A DNA stretch of 12,670 nucleotides from NCBI GenBank assembly GCA_900770165.1, contig CAAGJJ010000026.1:1-12670 (forward strand), written 5' to 3'. This stretch comes from Clostridia bacterium (GTDB lineage Bacteria > Bacillota > Clostridia > Oscillospirales > Acutalibacteraceae). Every line of letters starts with the position of its first letter. Positions within the stretch are counted from its first letter, which is position 1. Position numbers and translations under genes: made by a program. Shown piece after piece: positions 1 to 8,233 of this stretch. The notes beneath the pieces were generated by a model, which saw only the letters and a list, made by a program, of their open reading frames with translations, had not been told where the DNA came from and did not search any database.

Positions 1-732
1 CCTTTGCGAAGGATTGTCTCCCAAAAGATAGCAAAATATGTATTTGCCATTTGTTAAAGGCTCCTGTTGCTGGATTTCCAACCATTGGTCACCAGTAAAG
101 AGAAGTGTCGGATCAAGAACCACAGGAACCTTTCTACCTGTCAACTTATAAACCAAGTCACAGGCACTCTGCTCTCGCAAAGCTATATGGTCAAAGCGGT
201 TCATAAATCGCTTATTCTTTTCAACCTGGAACCATGGCACTTCCTTAACACCGATGCTTGTTGAGTAAGCAATCTTACGAATATGGTCAGGAACCCATTC
301 CAGGGTATAATAACCGTGTTCTACACTATCTGTTCGCCACAGCTGATCGCTACCTACCAGAAAAGCAGAATAGTTTTCAGCCATCTTTGTAAGTTCCTCG
401 CGATTCTTGCAATAAGGCGATACATGGAAAAACGTTTCAGCAAATTGATCAAATGCCTTATTACGAATATCCCAGTTCCTTGCAAACTCTGGATAATCCT
501 TCTTCGCACGCTCAATCTTCATCTTTCCGAGACGCATTTTCCAGTCCGCGATCAACAATTTCTTGATTATATAAAGGAGCTTGTTCTCTTTCATATAGTT
601 AATCGGAGCCTTACAAGCGATAGTCTGGTAAGGCAGCCCCATCTGCTGCATAATCATCTCAGTGGCATATGCCTGAAGCATACTTCCATAATTATGATGG
701 AAGTAGCAAGTTACTAGTCCTATAGGTTTCAT
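1..732 (-). CDS. Polysaccharide pyruvyl transferase family protein (partial, C-terminus beyond window)
   Basis: Family members move a pyruvyl group from phosphoenolpyruvate onto a sugar of an exopolysaccharide, or act as related modifying enzymes, in the cytoplasm. I translated 244 codons by hand from ATG 730-732 to the left edge without a stop. The N-terminus MKPIGLVTCYFHHNYGSMLQ, the GSDQLW motif around residues 147-152, the IAYSTSIG stretch and the VLDPTLL motif are the usual signature of this family (PF04230). Complete members are usually about 350-400 residues, so roughly the last third lies outside. The start overlaps the stop of the upstream glycosyltransferase as ATGA (729-732), so the two are probably translationally coupled. 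A hand-counted 60-base line here (481-540) is about 43% G+C against about 32% in a line of the neighbouring glycosyltransferases (1801-1860), which suggests a different origin. The acceptor sugar cannot be deduced. Confidence 0.92.
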   Translation of the reverse strand, partial: MKPIGLVTCYFHHNYGSMLQAYATEMIMQQMGLPYQTIACKAPINYMKENKLLYIIKKLLIADWKMRLGKMKIERAKKDYPEFARNWDIRNKAFDQFAETFFHVSPYCKNREELTKMAENYSAFLVGSDQLWRTDSVEHGYYTLEWVPDHIRKIAYSTSIGVKEVPWFQVEKNKRFMNRFDHIALREQSACDLVYKLTGRKVPVVLDPTLLFTGDQWLEIQQQEPLTNGKYIFCYLLGDNPSQR

Positions 733-1745
733 TTTAATAATCTCGACTTAAACATCAAAAAGTTATGTCTCATCCATCTCATGGATAATGCATAAAATTT
801 CATTATACGATAATTAGAAGAAAATGCTAACACCAGTCTTTTTCCTAAAGCAACATTTGCTCTACAATTTGGATCTATACATTTTAATTGAGCACGGGCA
901 TATTTATAATAACATTTAGAAACCTCTCTAGAAGTTTTTGCACTTATTATAAAATCGTCAGCAATCTGCCGTAGCCTTCCACAATCAACAGCATACTTAT
1001 AATCAGAACCTTTATTTTCAAAAAACGACTTTACCACATTCATTGATTCCCAATTCTGATCATGCTTATTTATAGTAAAGCTGTTGGAATAAGCCCCTTC
1101 ATTCGAACAGTCATAATAATATAAAGGCTCTGTTAGATTGACGATTCTCTTAGCATAGTATAGCAATAAAGGAACAATCTGAAAATCTTCGCCTTGATTA
1201 CATCCTTCAATACATTTTATACTATTATCAACATACAATGAGCGTCTAATCAATTTTGCCCAAATACTATTCGAATTTTTACGAGCCAAAACAGTAAGAC
1301 AATAATCTTTAGTATCATCGAAAGAAGAGTAATTAACAACTTTTGAAAATGATGGATACGCCTTTTTAAAATCTATAACTACAATATCAGCATTGTTCTC
1401 CTGCTGTTTTAAAACTGCTTTAGCTACAATTTCTTTGTCAACATAATCATCACTATCCACATGCATAATAAAATCACCAGTTGCGCTTTCTACAGCAGTA
1501 TTTCTCGCACCAGCAAGACCTTTATTATGCTTGTGATTGATTATTTTAACAAAAGGCTTTCTTTGTGGGAATCTCTCTATTATATTCTCTAATACAGAAA
1601 TACTCTTATCTTTTGTGCAATCATTCACAAAAATATACTCTATATTATGATAAGTTTGCTCAAAGAGAGAAATGGCGCACCTTTCTATGAACCGTTCAAC
1701 TCCATAAATCGGCACAAGTATTGATACTTTCATATCACTGTTCAT
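729..1745 (-). CDS. Family 2 glycosyltransferase
   Basis: A GT-A fold inverting glycosyltransferase that would add one sugar from a nucleotide donor to the growing lipid-linked repeat unit on the cytoplasmic face. The 338-residue product opens with KVSILVPIYGVERF (residues 6-19). It then shows the nucleotide-binding NDCTKD (41-46), NKGLAGARNTA (74-84) and the metal-binding DxD-like HVDSDD (95-100). A GED triad at 185-187 probably supplies the catalytic acid/base. The C-terminal third is basic with no obvious membrane helix. The ATG at 1745 overlaps the upstream gene by 11 nt. A second ATG at 1733, directly before KVSILVP, leaves a 1-nt gap and is equally plausible because homologues typically begin close to this motif. 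The stop overlaps the next start as ATGA. Donor and linkage are unknown. Confidence 0.93.
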   Translation of the reverse strand: MNSDMKVSILVPIYGVERFIERCAISLFEQTYHNIEYIFVNDCTKDKSISVLENIIERFPQRKPFVKIINHKHNKGLAGARNTAVESATGDFIMHVDSDDYVDKEIVAKAVLKQQENNADIVVIDFKKAYPSFSKVVNYSSFDDTKDYCLTVLARKNSNSIWAKLIRRSLYVDNSIKCIEGCNQGEDFQIVPLLLYYAKRIVNLTEPLYYYDCSNEGAYSNSFTINKHDQNWESMNVVKSFFENKGSDYKYAVDCGRLRQIADDFIISAKTSREVSKCYYKYARAQLKCIDPNCRANVALGKRLVLAFSSNYRIMKFYALSMRWMRHNFLMFKSRLLK

Positions 1746-2610
1746 TCTTAATTTTATTTATTATCATATCAATAATAGCCCTATCAACATTCTCATCAAA
1801 TTTTCTAGCAAATATTCTATTAGAATGTGCCAGATACTCATAATCCTCTTTTCTCCAAGTATATGGTCGTCCACGTTTCCAATCTATCTCTCGCACACAT
1901 CCATCAAATTCATAATCCGTATTAAACAATCTATTTTTAAACTCAGAATTCAAGGCAAATGTTTGCTTATATATTTCATCTGGACAATAAGAATACTGAT
2001 ACATTTTTAGTAATTCACTCTTTTTTGCCAAAAGAGCCAAGACAAATTCATGAGTAACACTAGCCCAATTACATCCAGCACCAAAAATAGCGGTAGGTTG
2101 CTTCACTTTATAACCGAGCACAATTTGAATTTTGTTAAACACTTGCCGTGCTTTTTGTAAAGTTCCTCTCACATATTTATTGGGGTATCGCATATTGTTC
2201 ATAAAAATATTATGACATAATACTCTTTCCCTAAGATTCCAATTATGGCTCAAACCTATAAATTCCAAATTCTTCCCATTAAAAAATTTATGGATATAGT
2301 TCTGAGAATGCAAAGGTAGATCCATACCTGAAATAAGATGATAATATGAATGTTTTATTTGAGATGCTAATGCAAACAAGTTAAACTCACACTCTATCTG
2401 ACATACATTTCCCCATCGTACATCAATTCTATCACAAAAAGTAATAGAAGAATACTTCATTGGGGGGGCGATTTCATTTAGATTCAACTTAGATTTCTTA
2501 TCTATATGAATGTAAATATCATTGCGTGGGTCATCCAACAAAAGCAGCAACTGTTGCAACTGCTTCAAATTAGAATGTGCAATTATTAAATATGCATGTT
2601 TCATTACCAT
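1735..2610 (-). CDS. GT14-like 'Branch' family glycosyltransferase (core-2/I-branching type)
   Basis: This 291-residue protein matches the bacterial members of the beta-1,6-N-acetylglucosaminyltransferase-like 'Branch' family (PF02485, GT14). Visible hallmarks are the N-terminal AYLIIAHSN (6-14), IYIHIDKKS (32-40), WGNVCQIECEFNLF (66-79), YYHLISGMDLPL (89-100), a GCNWASVTHEFV block in the middle, and PDEIYKQT later, whose acidic residues match the usual catalytic region. In animals the family forms branches. In bacterial capsule clusters it is an accessory sugar transferase of unknown specificity, so a branching role here is only a suggestion. The start could be ATG 2610 or the second ATG at 2604 (MKHAYL), two codons in, which is closer to the usual N-terminus. 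It follows the GT32 gene after 29 bases and overlaps the next gene. Confidence 0.88.
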   Translation of the reverse strand: MVMKHAYLIIAHSNLKQLQQLLLLLDDPRNDIYIHIDKKSKLNLNEIAPPMKYSSITFCDRIDVRWGNVCQIECEFNLFALASQIKHSYYHLISGMDLPLHSQNYIHKFFNGKNLEFIGLSHNWNLRERVLCHNIFMNNMRYPNKYVRGTLQKARQVFNKIQIVLGYKVKQPTAIFGAGCNWASVTHEFVLALLAKKSELLKMYQYSYCPDEIYKQTFALNSEFKNRLFNTDYEFDGCVREIDWKRGRPYTWRKEDYEYLAHSNRIFARKFDENVDRAIIDMIINKIKNEQ

Positions 2611-2639
2611 GACTATGCTACTTATTGTTTAAAACAATA

Positions 2640-3350
2640 TTACCAAGATATAAACTTATTCAATTTTAAATTCCAAACTATCTTATTAGCAATATTAAAA
2701 TTCGGCAAATGTAAAAATTTCCAAAGTTTCTCTTCTAATCTAACCACTTTTGGAGTTGTAACCCAAGATGCATTAAAATGATGTATTGATACTGTATTTT
2801 TAGTTCTATTTATTTTTCCAGTTTTATAGTCCTTAGCAGAGAAAAAATCCTGTGCAAATATTGTAGGCTTTAAGGATTGTGGCAAATTAGACATTAGTAT
2901 ACGTAATCTTGCCGTATTAGGCATTACGTCCATCTTATCACCTTTTTTAAAATGAATATTATTATATTCATCCAAAAAAGTTTTTATCCAACAAGTATTT
3001 GGTGAAGCTCCTATTATTGCCGTACTATACGTAACTGAGCTTTCCATACCAACAAAAGAGTCTAAATTTAAGAACTCATCAAAACTTTTAAGAACTTCAA
3101 CATCTGTATCTAAATATATACCACCTTCCTGTAAGGCGTATAAACGACACACATCTGACACAAAAGCAAATTTTTTGCACTCATAAGCTTCTTTTGCATA
3201 GTCATACAAACTTATATCAAAATTACTTTCGTTCCATTCTTTTATCTCATAATCAGGCAAGTGTTCCTTCCAAGTATTTATAAGATCAACAACCTCTTGA
3301 GGTTTATCTTTGTTGCCAAACCAACAATAATGAATAACTTTTGGTATCAT
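2640..3350 (-). CDS. GT32-type glycosyltransferase (DXD motif sugar transferase)
   Basis: The 236-residue product begins MIPKVIHYCWFG, the classic start of capsular glycosyltransferases of the DXD sugar-binding family (PF04488, GT32). The core follows at residues 65-87, with SDVCRLYAL, EGGIYLDTD and DVEVL. The DTD triad (81-83) should bind the metal and the nucleotide-sugar. Proteins of this type are retaining transferases acting in the cytoplasm on lipid-linked oligosaccharide. Typical bacterial capsule members are about 230-260 residues, so this one looks complete. Its ATG overlaps the stop of the upstream GT2 gene as ATGA (3347-3350), which indicates coupled translation. Donor and acceptor sugars cannot be read from the sequence. 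Confidence 0.92.
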   Translation of the reverse strand: MIPKVIHYCWFGNKDKPQEVVDLINTWKEHLPDYEIKEWNESNFDISLYDYAKEAYECKKFAFVSDVCRLYALQEGGIYLDTDVEVLKSFDEFLNLDSFVGMESSVTYSTAIIGASPNTCWIKTFLDEYNNIHFKKGDKMDVMPNTARLRILMSNLPQSLKPTIFAQDFFSAKDYKTGKINRTKNTVSIHHFNASWVTTPKVVRLEEKLWKFLHLPNFNIANKIVWNLKLNKFISW

Positions 3351-4096
3351 AAAAATCTGTTTTTAATCTTTATTTTCAGTTCACGATATTTGTGTATAAT
3401 CAATAATTTATAATAAAGAATAGTTCCTCTCTTTAATCCACAAATTCTATATACCTCATTAAATTGATCTACACAATGAAGAGTTGAGACCCCTGTTAAA
3501 TCATAGACAGAAATGACTACATTGGTTTCTAAAAACCTGTATCCATTATTATAAATAGACATCATCATATTATAGTCAGCTGTATACTTATAATCCAAGT
3601 TAAAAGGATTAAGTTTAGCCAAATCTGCTCTTACAAAGATAGACTGATGACAGATTCCCATACCTTTGTATTTATTCTTATTTCTATAAAAAGGCGTACC
3701 ACGGTATAACGAAAGTCCTGACTTTCTTTTGAAATATGCATCGCCAAAAACAACACCAACATTAGATTCAATATGATTACTGAATAAATTTGTCAAGACA
3801 TTGTCATCAGCAAATGTGTCTCCTGCATTCATAAACAAAATCCAATCACCAGTAGCTAAATTAATAGCCTTATTCATCGCATCAAATATACCTTTATCAG
3901 GCTCCGAAACAAGTATTGATATGTGATCTTTATGCTTATTAATTAAATGCAAAGTTCCATCATTACTCTTTCCATCAATCACAATATATTCAACATTTGA
4001 ATATTTTTGATTGATCACACTCTCCAATGTGTTTTCTAATACATCAACACAATTATAAGTTACTGTTACAACTGTTATTTTTGGAATTGTATTCAT
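3347..4096 (-). CDS. Family 2 glycosyltransferase (WfgS/WcaE-like)
   Basis: A 249-residue GT-A transferase. The sequence shows ITVVTVTYN (7-15), the nucleotide-binding VIDGKSNDGT (39-48), SEPDKGIFDAMNKA (65-78), and FMNAGDTF (88-95) in the DxD position. Later come GICHQSIFVR and the YKYTADYNMMM block. That combination (short length, NAGD, ICHQS, AADY-like motif) is typical of the WfgS/WcaE-like GT2 branch found in O-antigen and colanic-acid clusters. It should add one sugar to the repeat unit in the cytoplasm. The start codon lies 44 nt inside the 3' end of the polymerase gene. No later methionine would preserve the N-terminal strand, so the overlap appears genuine. Its stop forms ATGA with the GT32 start. 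Confidence 0.93.
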   Translation of the reverse strand: MNTIPKITVVTVTYNCVDVLENTLESVINQKYSNVEYIVIDGKSNDGTLHLINKHKDHISILVSEPDKGIFDAMNKAINLATGDWILFMNAGDTFADDNVLTNLFSNHIESNVGVVFGDAYFKRKSGLSLYRGTPFYRNKNKYKGMGICHQSIFVRADLAKLNPFNLDYKYTADYNMMMSIYNNGYRFLETNVVISVYDLTGVSTLHCVDQFNEVYRICGLKRGTILYYKLLIIHKYRELKIKIKNRFL

Positions 4097-5381
4097 ATAT
4101 TGATAAAATTAATATTAAGAAATAAATTGACAAATTCTTAGGTTGCGCCATAATAGACCCTGAAAAAGACAATAAAATATAAGTTGCCATCACACATAAA
4201 GCAACTTTATAAATATGATTTTGTTCCCTTTTCTTATAAAAATAAGTCATAAGACACAGATAAAGACTAAGATAAATAAAACTGCCCAAAAAGCCCAATC
4301 TTACCATCAAATCACCAAATGCGATATCGGGAGTTGACAATTGCATAACATTTCCTTTTGCATCACGTAAGCCAGTTCTGAAATTATACATTTTATAGAC
4401 TAAAGGGTCTCCCTCCAATATCATACCTAAACCCATTAACTGTTCTGCCACAGGACGATTTTCCATATAATCATATCTTTCTGTTACCCAAGCCAATCTA
4501 TATATCATAGTACCATCGCCTCCATGATAGTCTTCATAGTCCTTTGACTGAATTCGGGCTATATCATCAGTTGTTCCACCACCTTCAAAACGCTGCAATA
4601 TGATATCATAAAAAGGCAATGATATCAAAAGAATCAGAACTATAAATTGAGCAATCTTACCAACTTTTCCATTTAATAAAAGAAGCAATAACAAGCCCAA
4701 TAATCCTACTAAAATCTGTGTACGGCCTAAAGTGCACAACAAGCAGAGAATAAGCACGCATCTTGCCACGACAGCTCTTTTTCGTGGAATAATATCATTA
4801 GTCGTAAAACTAAGAAATAAAAAGAAGTATAATAATTCCGGGCTATTATACAAACGAATCAGTCCTGTTGCTTCATCAAAGGAGTATTCCCATGGATAAG
4901 GCAAAAGAGGACGCTTAGCTGGGATTTGCAATATAAATAATACAGATGTTATTATTGATATATAAAATATAACTCGCAAAGCCTTCTTTATGTCAGCCAG
5001 ACTAAAGTATTGCATAACAAAAAGGCTTAATATCAAGAAATAGCTACGAACACCTCTAAATGCATCTATTAATGGTATATTATAATATTGCCAAGAAAAT
5101 AATAAAGAAGCTACCAGAAACACCACAAAACACATTACGACTTTAAAAATGTTATTTCGTTTTAAACTTCTATTTATTTTCCACTTATTGAACGAAGCTA
5201 TAACAAGAGTATACATCAATGCCAAATCCACATTTTTCACACCGGTTATATCGTCGATAAAAAGACCATATCCATTTAATGTGCCTAGCATAAAACCAAT
5301 ATATAGAACCAATGAATAGGCTCTATAAACAGGTTTGCAATAACAAAATATAGATATGAATAATAAAATAAGACCTAACAT
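4053..5381 (-). CDS. wzy: O-antigen/capsule polymerase (Wzy-like), multi-pass membrane protein
   Basis: This 442-residue, very hydrophobic protein should join flipped repeat units into a chain at the periplasmic face of the inner membrane. About ten or more hydrophobic segments can be seen (for example residues 1-14, 20-40, 79-95, 112-127, 134-152, 182-195, 205-235, 243-262, 360-380, 392-412, 417-430). The only large polar loop lies at about 263-358. It contains GGDGTMIYRLAW (287-298), MGLGMILEG and PDIAFGDLMVRLGFLG, which is the layout expected of Wzy and O-antigen ligases, with conserved Arg in the loop and a 'viRlGlig' motif entering the next helix. Sequence identity across Wzy proteins is low, so the call rests on topology and position between wzx and the glycosyltransferases. 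It overlaps the acyltransferase gene by 7 nt at its start and the GT2 gene by 44 nt at its end. Confidence 0.85.
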   Translation of the reverse strand: MLGLILLFISIFCYCKPVYRAYSLVLYIGFMLGTLNGYGLFIDDITGVKNVDLALMYTLVIASFNKWKINRSLKRNNIFKVVMCFVVFLVASLLFSWQYYNIPLIDAFRGVRSYFLILSLFVMQYFSLADIKKALRVIFYISIITSVLFILQIPAKRPLLPYPWEYSFDEATGLIRLYNSPELLYFFLFLSFTTNDIIPRKRAVVARCVLILCLLCTLGRTQILVGLLGLLLLLLLNGKVGKIAQFIVLILLISLPFYDIILQRFEGGGTTDDIARIQSKDYEDYHGGDGTMIYRLAWVTERYDYMENRPVAEQLMGLGMILEGDPLVYKMYNFRTGLRDAKGNVMQLSTPDIAFGDLMVRLGFLGSFIYLSLYLCLMTYFYKKREQNHIYKVALCVMATYILLSFSGSIMAQPKNLSIYFLILILSIYEYNSKNNSCNSNL

Positions 5382-5956
5382 TTTCTTATTATTTTAGCAG
5401 GATTACCACCAATTATACAATCAGAAGGAAAACTCTTGGTAACTACAGAACCTGCTGCAACCACACATCTGTCGCCTAATGTTACTCCTTTTAATATCAG
5501 ACTCTTCATCCCGATAAAGACATCATCACCAATTGTTATTCCTTTGTTTACTTTATTGGCTTGATCTTTTTGAGGTATACGTCTTAGTTCATGGTCAAGA
5601 CTATGACAATCACTATCAATAATACAAGCATCAGCACCGATTAATACATTATTTCCTATCTTAACAAAATCAGAGGACCAAATGCATAATGAACTAACTC
5701 CCACATTATCGCCGATAATTAACCTCGCGTTATTTTCAACATATATGCTACTTTTTAAGTTTCTTGACAAAGGATTTAGTCCGTCACCACTTTTACACTG
5801 AAAATCATTTCCTATTTCTATAATAGCACCTGCTCCTTTGTGTAAAAAAATCTCATTAAACACACGACAATTATGTCCATAGACAATACCCTTCTTATTA
5901 AAACGAAGAATATTGAAACGCAGAAAGAACTTCTGCTTTAAACCACTAAAAAACAT
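5375..5956 (-). CDS. Left-handed beta-helix (hexapeptide) acyltransferase
   Basis: This 193-residue protein probably O-acetylates a sugar of the polysaccharide with acetyl-CoA. It shows imperfect hexapeptide repeats from about residue 70 to 175 (for example IIGDNV, IGNNVLIGADA, ITIGDDVFIGM, GVTLGDRCVVAAGSVV). A probable catalytic histidine sits in the DSDCHSLDHE segment (114-123). The C-terminal GGNPAKII (183-190) is usual for the maltose/galactoside/serine acetyltransferase superfamily. The N-terminal ~40 residues are basic and not helix-repeat. The gene follows wzx after seven bases and its TAG overlaps the wzy start, so it is an integral part of the operon. The substrate sugar is unknown, and transfer of another acyl group is possible. 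Confidence 0.9.
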   Translation of the reverse strand: MFFSGLKQKFFLRFNILRFNKKGIVYGHNCRVFNEIFLHKGAGAIIEIGNDFQCKSGDGLNPLSRNLKSSIYVENNARLIIGDNVGVSSLCIWSSDFVKIGNNVLIGADACIIDSDCHSLDHELRRIPQKDQANKVNKGITIGDDVFIGMKSLILKGVTLGDRCVVAAGSVVTKSFPSDCIIGGNPAKIIRKC

Positions 5957-5963
5957 ATTCTTA

Positions 5964-7319
5964 TTATTTAATCCAAATACCTTTTGCAGTTCTGTTTATT
6001 ATCCTTCTTACTTGCATGGTAAATACTACTACATATAACATATTTATAGAAATCATCGATGTTAAGACTCCATAAACGCCCATATATTTACCAAGCAATA
6101 ACGAAAATGGAATATGAAAGAGCAGACCTATTAAAGTTATGTAAGTTTGTAACTTTATAGTACCGATACCATTTATTAACTGTACGTGTAAAGTTCCCCA
6201 AGAATAAACCAACATATATATTGCCACCATAAGAGACATGAGAAAAGCGACATGAGCCTTATCGCCTATCCATAATTTATACACAATAGGAGAAATAAGC
6301 AGCATAAAAACAAGACCTAAGAACAAAAGACCGTATACTTTGGTCATTTTTTTATACACTCCATTCATCCATATGAAATCTTTCTTTGTATATGCGTCTG
6401 TCATCGCGGGCCACAATGGACTAACAATAATAGAGAACACCATCATTGCAACTCCTAAATATTTATAAGCAATATTATATTCCGTAACAATTTCTGGTCC
6501 TGAAACATTAGATATCAGAATGTTAGTACATTGATACATAATAACAACCTGTAGCTGTATAAAGAAAAATTTTCCGCCTAATGAAAACAAATCTTTAACA
6601 TATTCTCTCCTAAACATTTTTAATTTTGGAGCAACACTTTTAAACTTTCCTCTAAAAAAGAAGATAGATGCTATTAGAGTTATAACAGTAGGCCATAATG
6701 ATATCGCTAATGCCAGATTAGGTAATGATGATGTGCAATATAAAGTCATACAATATATTATAACTAAGGATATTGCTTGACCTATAACACTAAAAAGGGA
6801 TGACAAGGCTACTTTCTGATATGCTGCAAGAACAGAAGAAAATACATTCACTATCATATTCATACAACAAAACAGAATCAACAGACTCATTGTCTGACGC
6901 ATTACTAGCTCATACTTTGCATCAACATTCAACAAAGCTGACAAATCAACAAATGGCAATAATGATTCTAACAAAATACAAAATGGAACAAAAATCAAAA
7001 TCATTACCACATAAGTAGTAGTAACTAAACTTTTTCCTTTTGCATAATCATTATTGGCTAATGCTTCGGTTAGCTTATTTCTTAATCCTAAAGTAAAGCC
7101 ACCATCAAAAAAATACATCCACATCATAATGGATGATAATGTCAGCCATATACCATACATTTCAGAATTAACATAACCTAATGTTAATGGTACTATTAAT
7201 ATTGAAATTAAGATACTTATTCCCTTTATTAACAAACCACCAATGATGTTTTTCTTTATAGCTTTGCTTCGGTCTGTTCCTCCTGTTAGAAATCGTTTTA
7301 CAGATTCAATCTTTACCAT
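5964..7319 (-). CDS. wzx: Wzx-type oligosaccharide flippase
   Basis: A 451-residue polytopic membrane protein of the MOP/PST flippase superfamily that would move the undecaprenyl-linked repeat unit from the cytoplasmic to the periplasmic leaflet. After a charged N-terminus, hydrophobic helices begin at about residue 24 and continue to about residue 436, enough for roughly twelve segments. LGYVNSEMYGIWLTLSS (47-63) and the following MYFFDGGFTLGLRNKLTEAL (68-87) are conserved features of this flippase group. The length is normal. The start ATG (7317-7319) overlaps the upstream acyltransferase by 14 nt. A second, truncated flippase of a different sequence type lies upstream at 8072-8233, so this is the only intact wzx visible. 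Substrate specificity is not readable. Confidence 0.92.
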   Translation of the reverse strand: MVKIESVKRFLTGGTDRSKAIKKNIIGGLLIKGISILISILIVPLTLGYVNSEMYGIWLTLSSIMMWMYFFDGGFTLGLRNKLTEALANNDYAKGKSLVTTTYVVMILIFVPFCILLESLLPFVDLSALLNVDAKYELVMRQTMSLLILFCCMNMIVNVFSSVLAAYQKVALSSLFSVIGQAISLVIIYCMTLYCTSSLPNLALAISLWPTVITLIASIFFFRGKFKSVAPKLKMFRREYVKDLFSLGGKFFFIQLQVVIMYQCTNILISNVSGPEIVTEYNIAYKYLGVAMMVFSIIVSPLWPAMTDAYTKKDFIWMNGVYKKMTKVYGLLFLGLVFMLLISPIVYKLWIGDKAHVAFLMSLMVAIYMLVYSWGTLHVQLINGIGTIKLQTYITLIGLLFHIPFSLLLGKYMGVYGVLTSMISINMLYVVVFTMQVRRIINRTAKGIWIK

Positions 7320-8025
7320 AATCTTTCAATAATATATTTATATCTCTAAACTTTAAATGATTTTGTTGTATCCAAGAAATGTCCTTATCCCACCATTTCA
7401 TTTCAAGCAATCGTTTTATTACATTCTCATCATACCTATAACCAATAACTTTAGCCGGTACACCTCCACAAATACTGTAAGGAGGAACGTCTTTTGTCAC
7501 AACAGCGCCAGCCAGAACAACAGCTCCATCATTTACTGTAATGCCACCGACAAGAAACGCTCCCTCTCCTATCCAACAATCATTTCCTATTACTACTGGA
7601 ATATGCTTGTCCTTAATTGCAAAACGAAACTCATCATATAGGTCATCACTGCAAAATGTACTTCCCGTCTGTTTTCTTGTTGAAAAAAACATTGGTGATA
7701 AAGATACAAAGGAAGTATTTATAGGGTGAATTCCCCAATTACAATTGACCCTTGGTGCTATAGAAGTAAATCTACCGATATATGCATTAAGATTACAGTC
7801 TTGTCCAATATAGCTACCATATCCTATTCTTCCAGAAAAAGAAGTTCTTGGATATATAGTGTTAGCTCCCTCAAACACGGTATCTTTATCTATATTACAC
7901 GATAGCTTTATATAAACCTTTTTATTCTTGTATTTATTAAATAAGAACAACAATGAGGACAGTCGTTTAAGATCTGCCCTCAAACACTTATACAATTCTC
8001 TTAATATGTATAAAACAGTTTTCAT
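7306..8025 (-). CDS. CatB/XAT-type hexapeptide acyltransferase
   Basis: A second beta-helix acyltransferase, likely O-acetylating a sugar of the repeat unit. I prefer the ATG at 8023-8025 (MKTVLYILRELYK), giving 239 residues. The frame is open up to an ATG at 8118, but those 31 extra codons run out of frame through the flippase remnant and have no family resemblance. Counted from 8025, hexapeptide-type repeats occupy about residues 48-95 and 145-185 (IGYGSYIGQ, AYIGRFTSIAP, VVIGNDCWIGEGA, VVLAGAVVTKDV). The GIHP segment near residue 98-101 carries the probable catalytic His. YSICGGVPAKVIGYR precedes the C-terminal KRLLEMKWWDKD helix typical of capsule and xenobiotic acetyltransferases. It overlaps wzx by 14 nt. 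It is the first intact gene of the visible operon. Confidence 0.88.
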   Translation of the reverse strand: MKTVLYILRELYKCLRADLKRLSSLLFLFNKYKNKKVYIKLSCNIDKDTVFEGANTIYPRTSFSGRIGYGSYIGQDCNLNAYIGRFTSIAPRVNCNWGIHPINTSFVSLSPMFFSTRKQTGSTFCSDDLYDEFRFAIKDKHIPVVIGNDCWIGEGAFLVGGITVNDGAVVLAGAVVTKDVPPYSICGGVPAKVIGYRYDENVIKRLLEMKWWDKDISWIQQNHLKFRDINILLKDYGKD

Positions 8026-8071
8026 GTGTATTGCGTTAAATTTGCACAAAGCAACGAACTTAAAAATGTGT

Positions 8072-8233
8072 TTACGGTTGACAGAAATGTATTCCAAAGT
8101 CCTCCACTCCCAACGCATTCAATATGACACGGCTCGTATACAACGACACCACCATCATAAAGAGCATACGGAAGTAAAGAAGCAAAGTATTCTTAGCTAT
8201 CCGCTTATTATTATCTGATGTTTGATTTGACAT
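8072..8233 (-). pseudogene. Truncated Wzx-type flippase (N-terminal remnant)
   Basis: I read an ATG at 8231-8233 followed by 53 codons and a TAA at 8072-8074. The first 48 residues (MSNQTSDNNKRIAKNTLLLY, then a hydrophobic FRMLFMMVVSLYTSRVIL and NALGVEDFGI) match the conserved N-terminus of a common Bacteroidales O-antigen flippase, which normally continues with the second helix ('YNVVGG...') for another ~430 residues. After the isoleucine codon (8090-8092) the similarity stops and five unrelated codons lead to the stop. It is therefore a 5' fragment left by deletion or recombination. It differs in type from the intact wzx downstream. Its start region may still provide the leader for the operon. 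The identification comes from family recognition, not from a database search. Confidence 0.8.

Noticed and set aside
283..717. Plus-strand open frame of 144 codons
   Set aside because: It lies fully antisense to the pyruvyl transferase, whose conserved motifs are clear on the minus strand.
8026..8118. Extended N-terminus for the first acyltransferase, starting at ATG 8118
   Set aside because: The extra 31 codons pass out of frame through the flippase remnant and resemble no acyltransferase N-terminus. The ATG at 8025 fits better.
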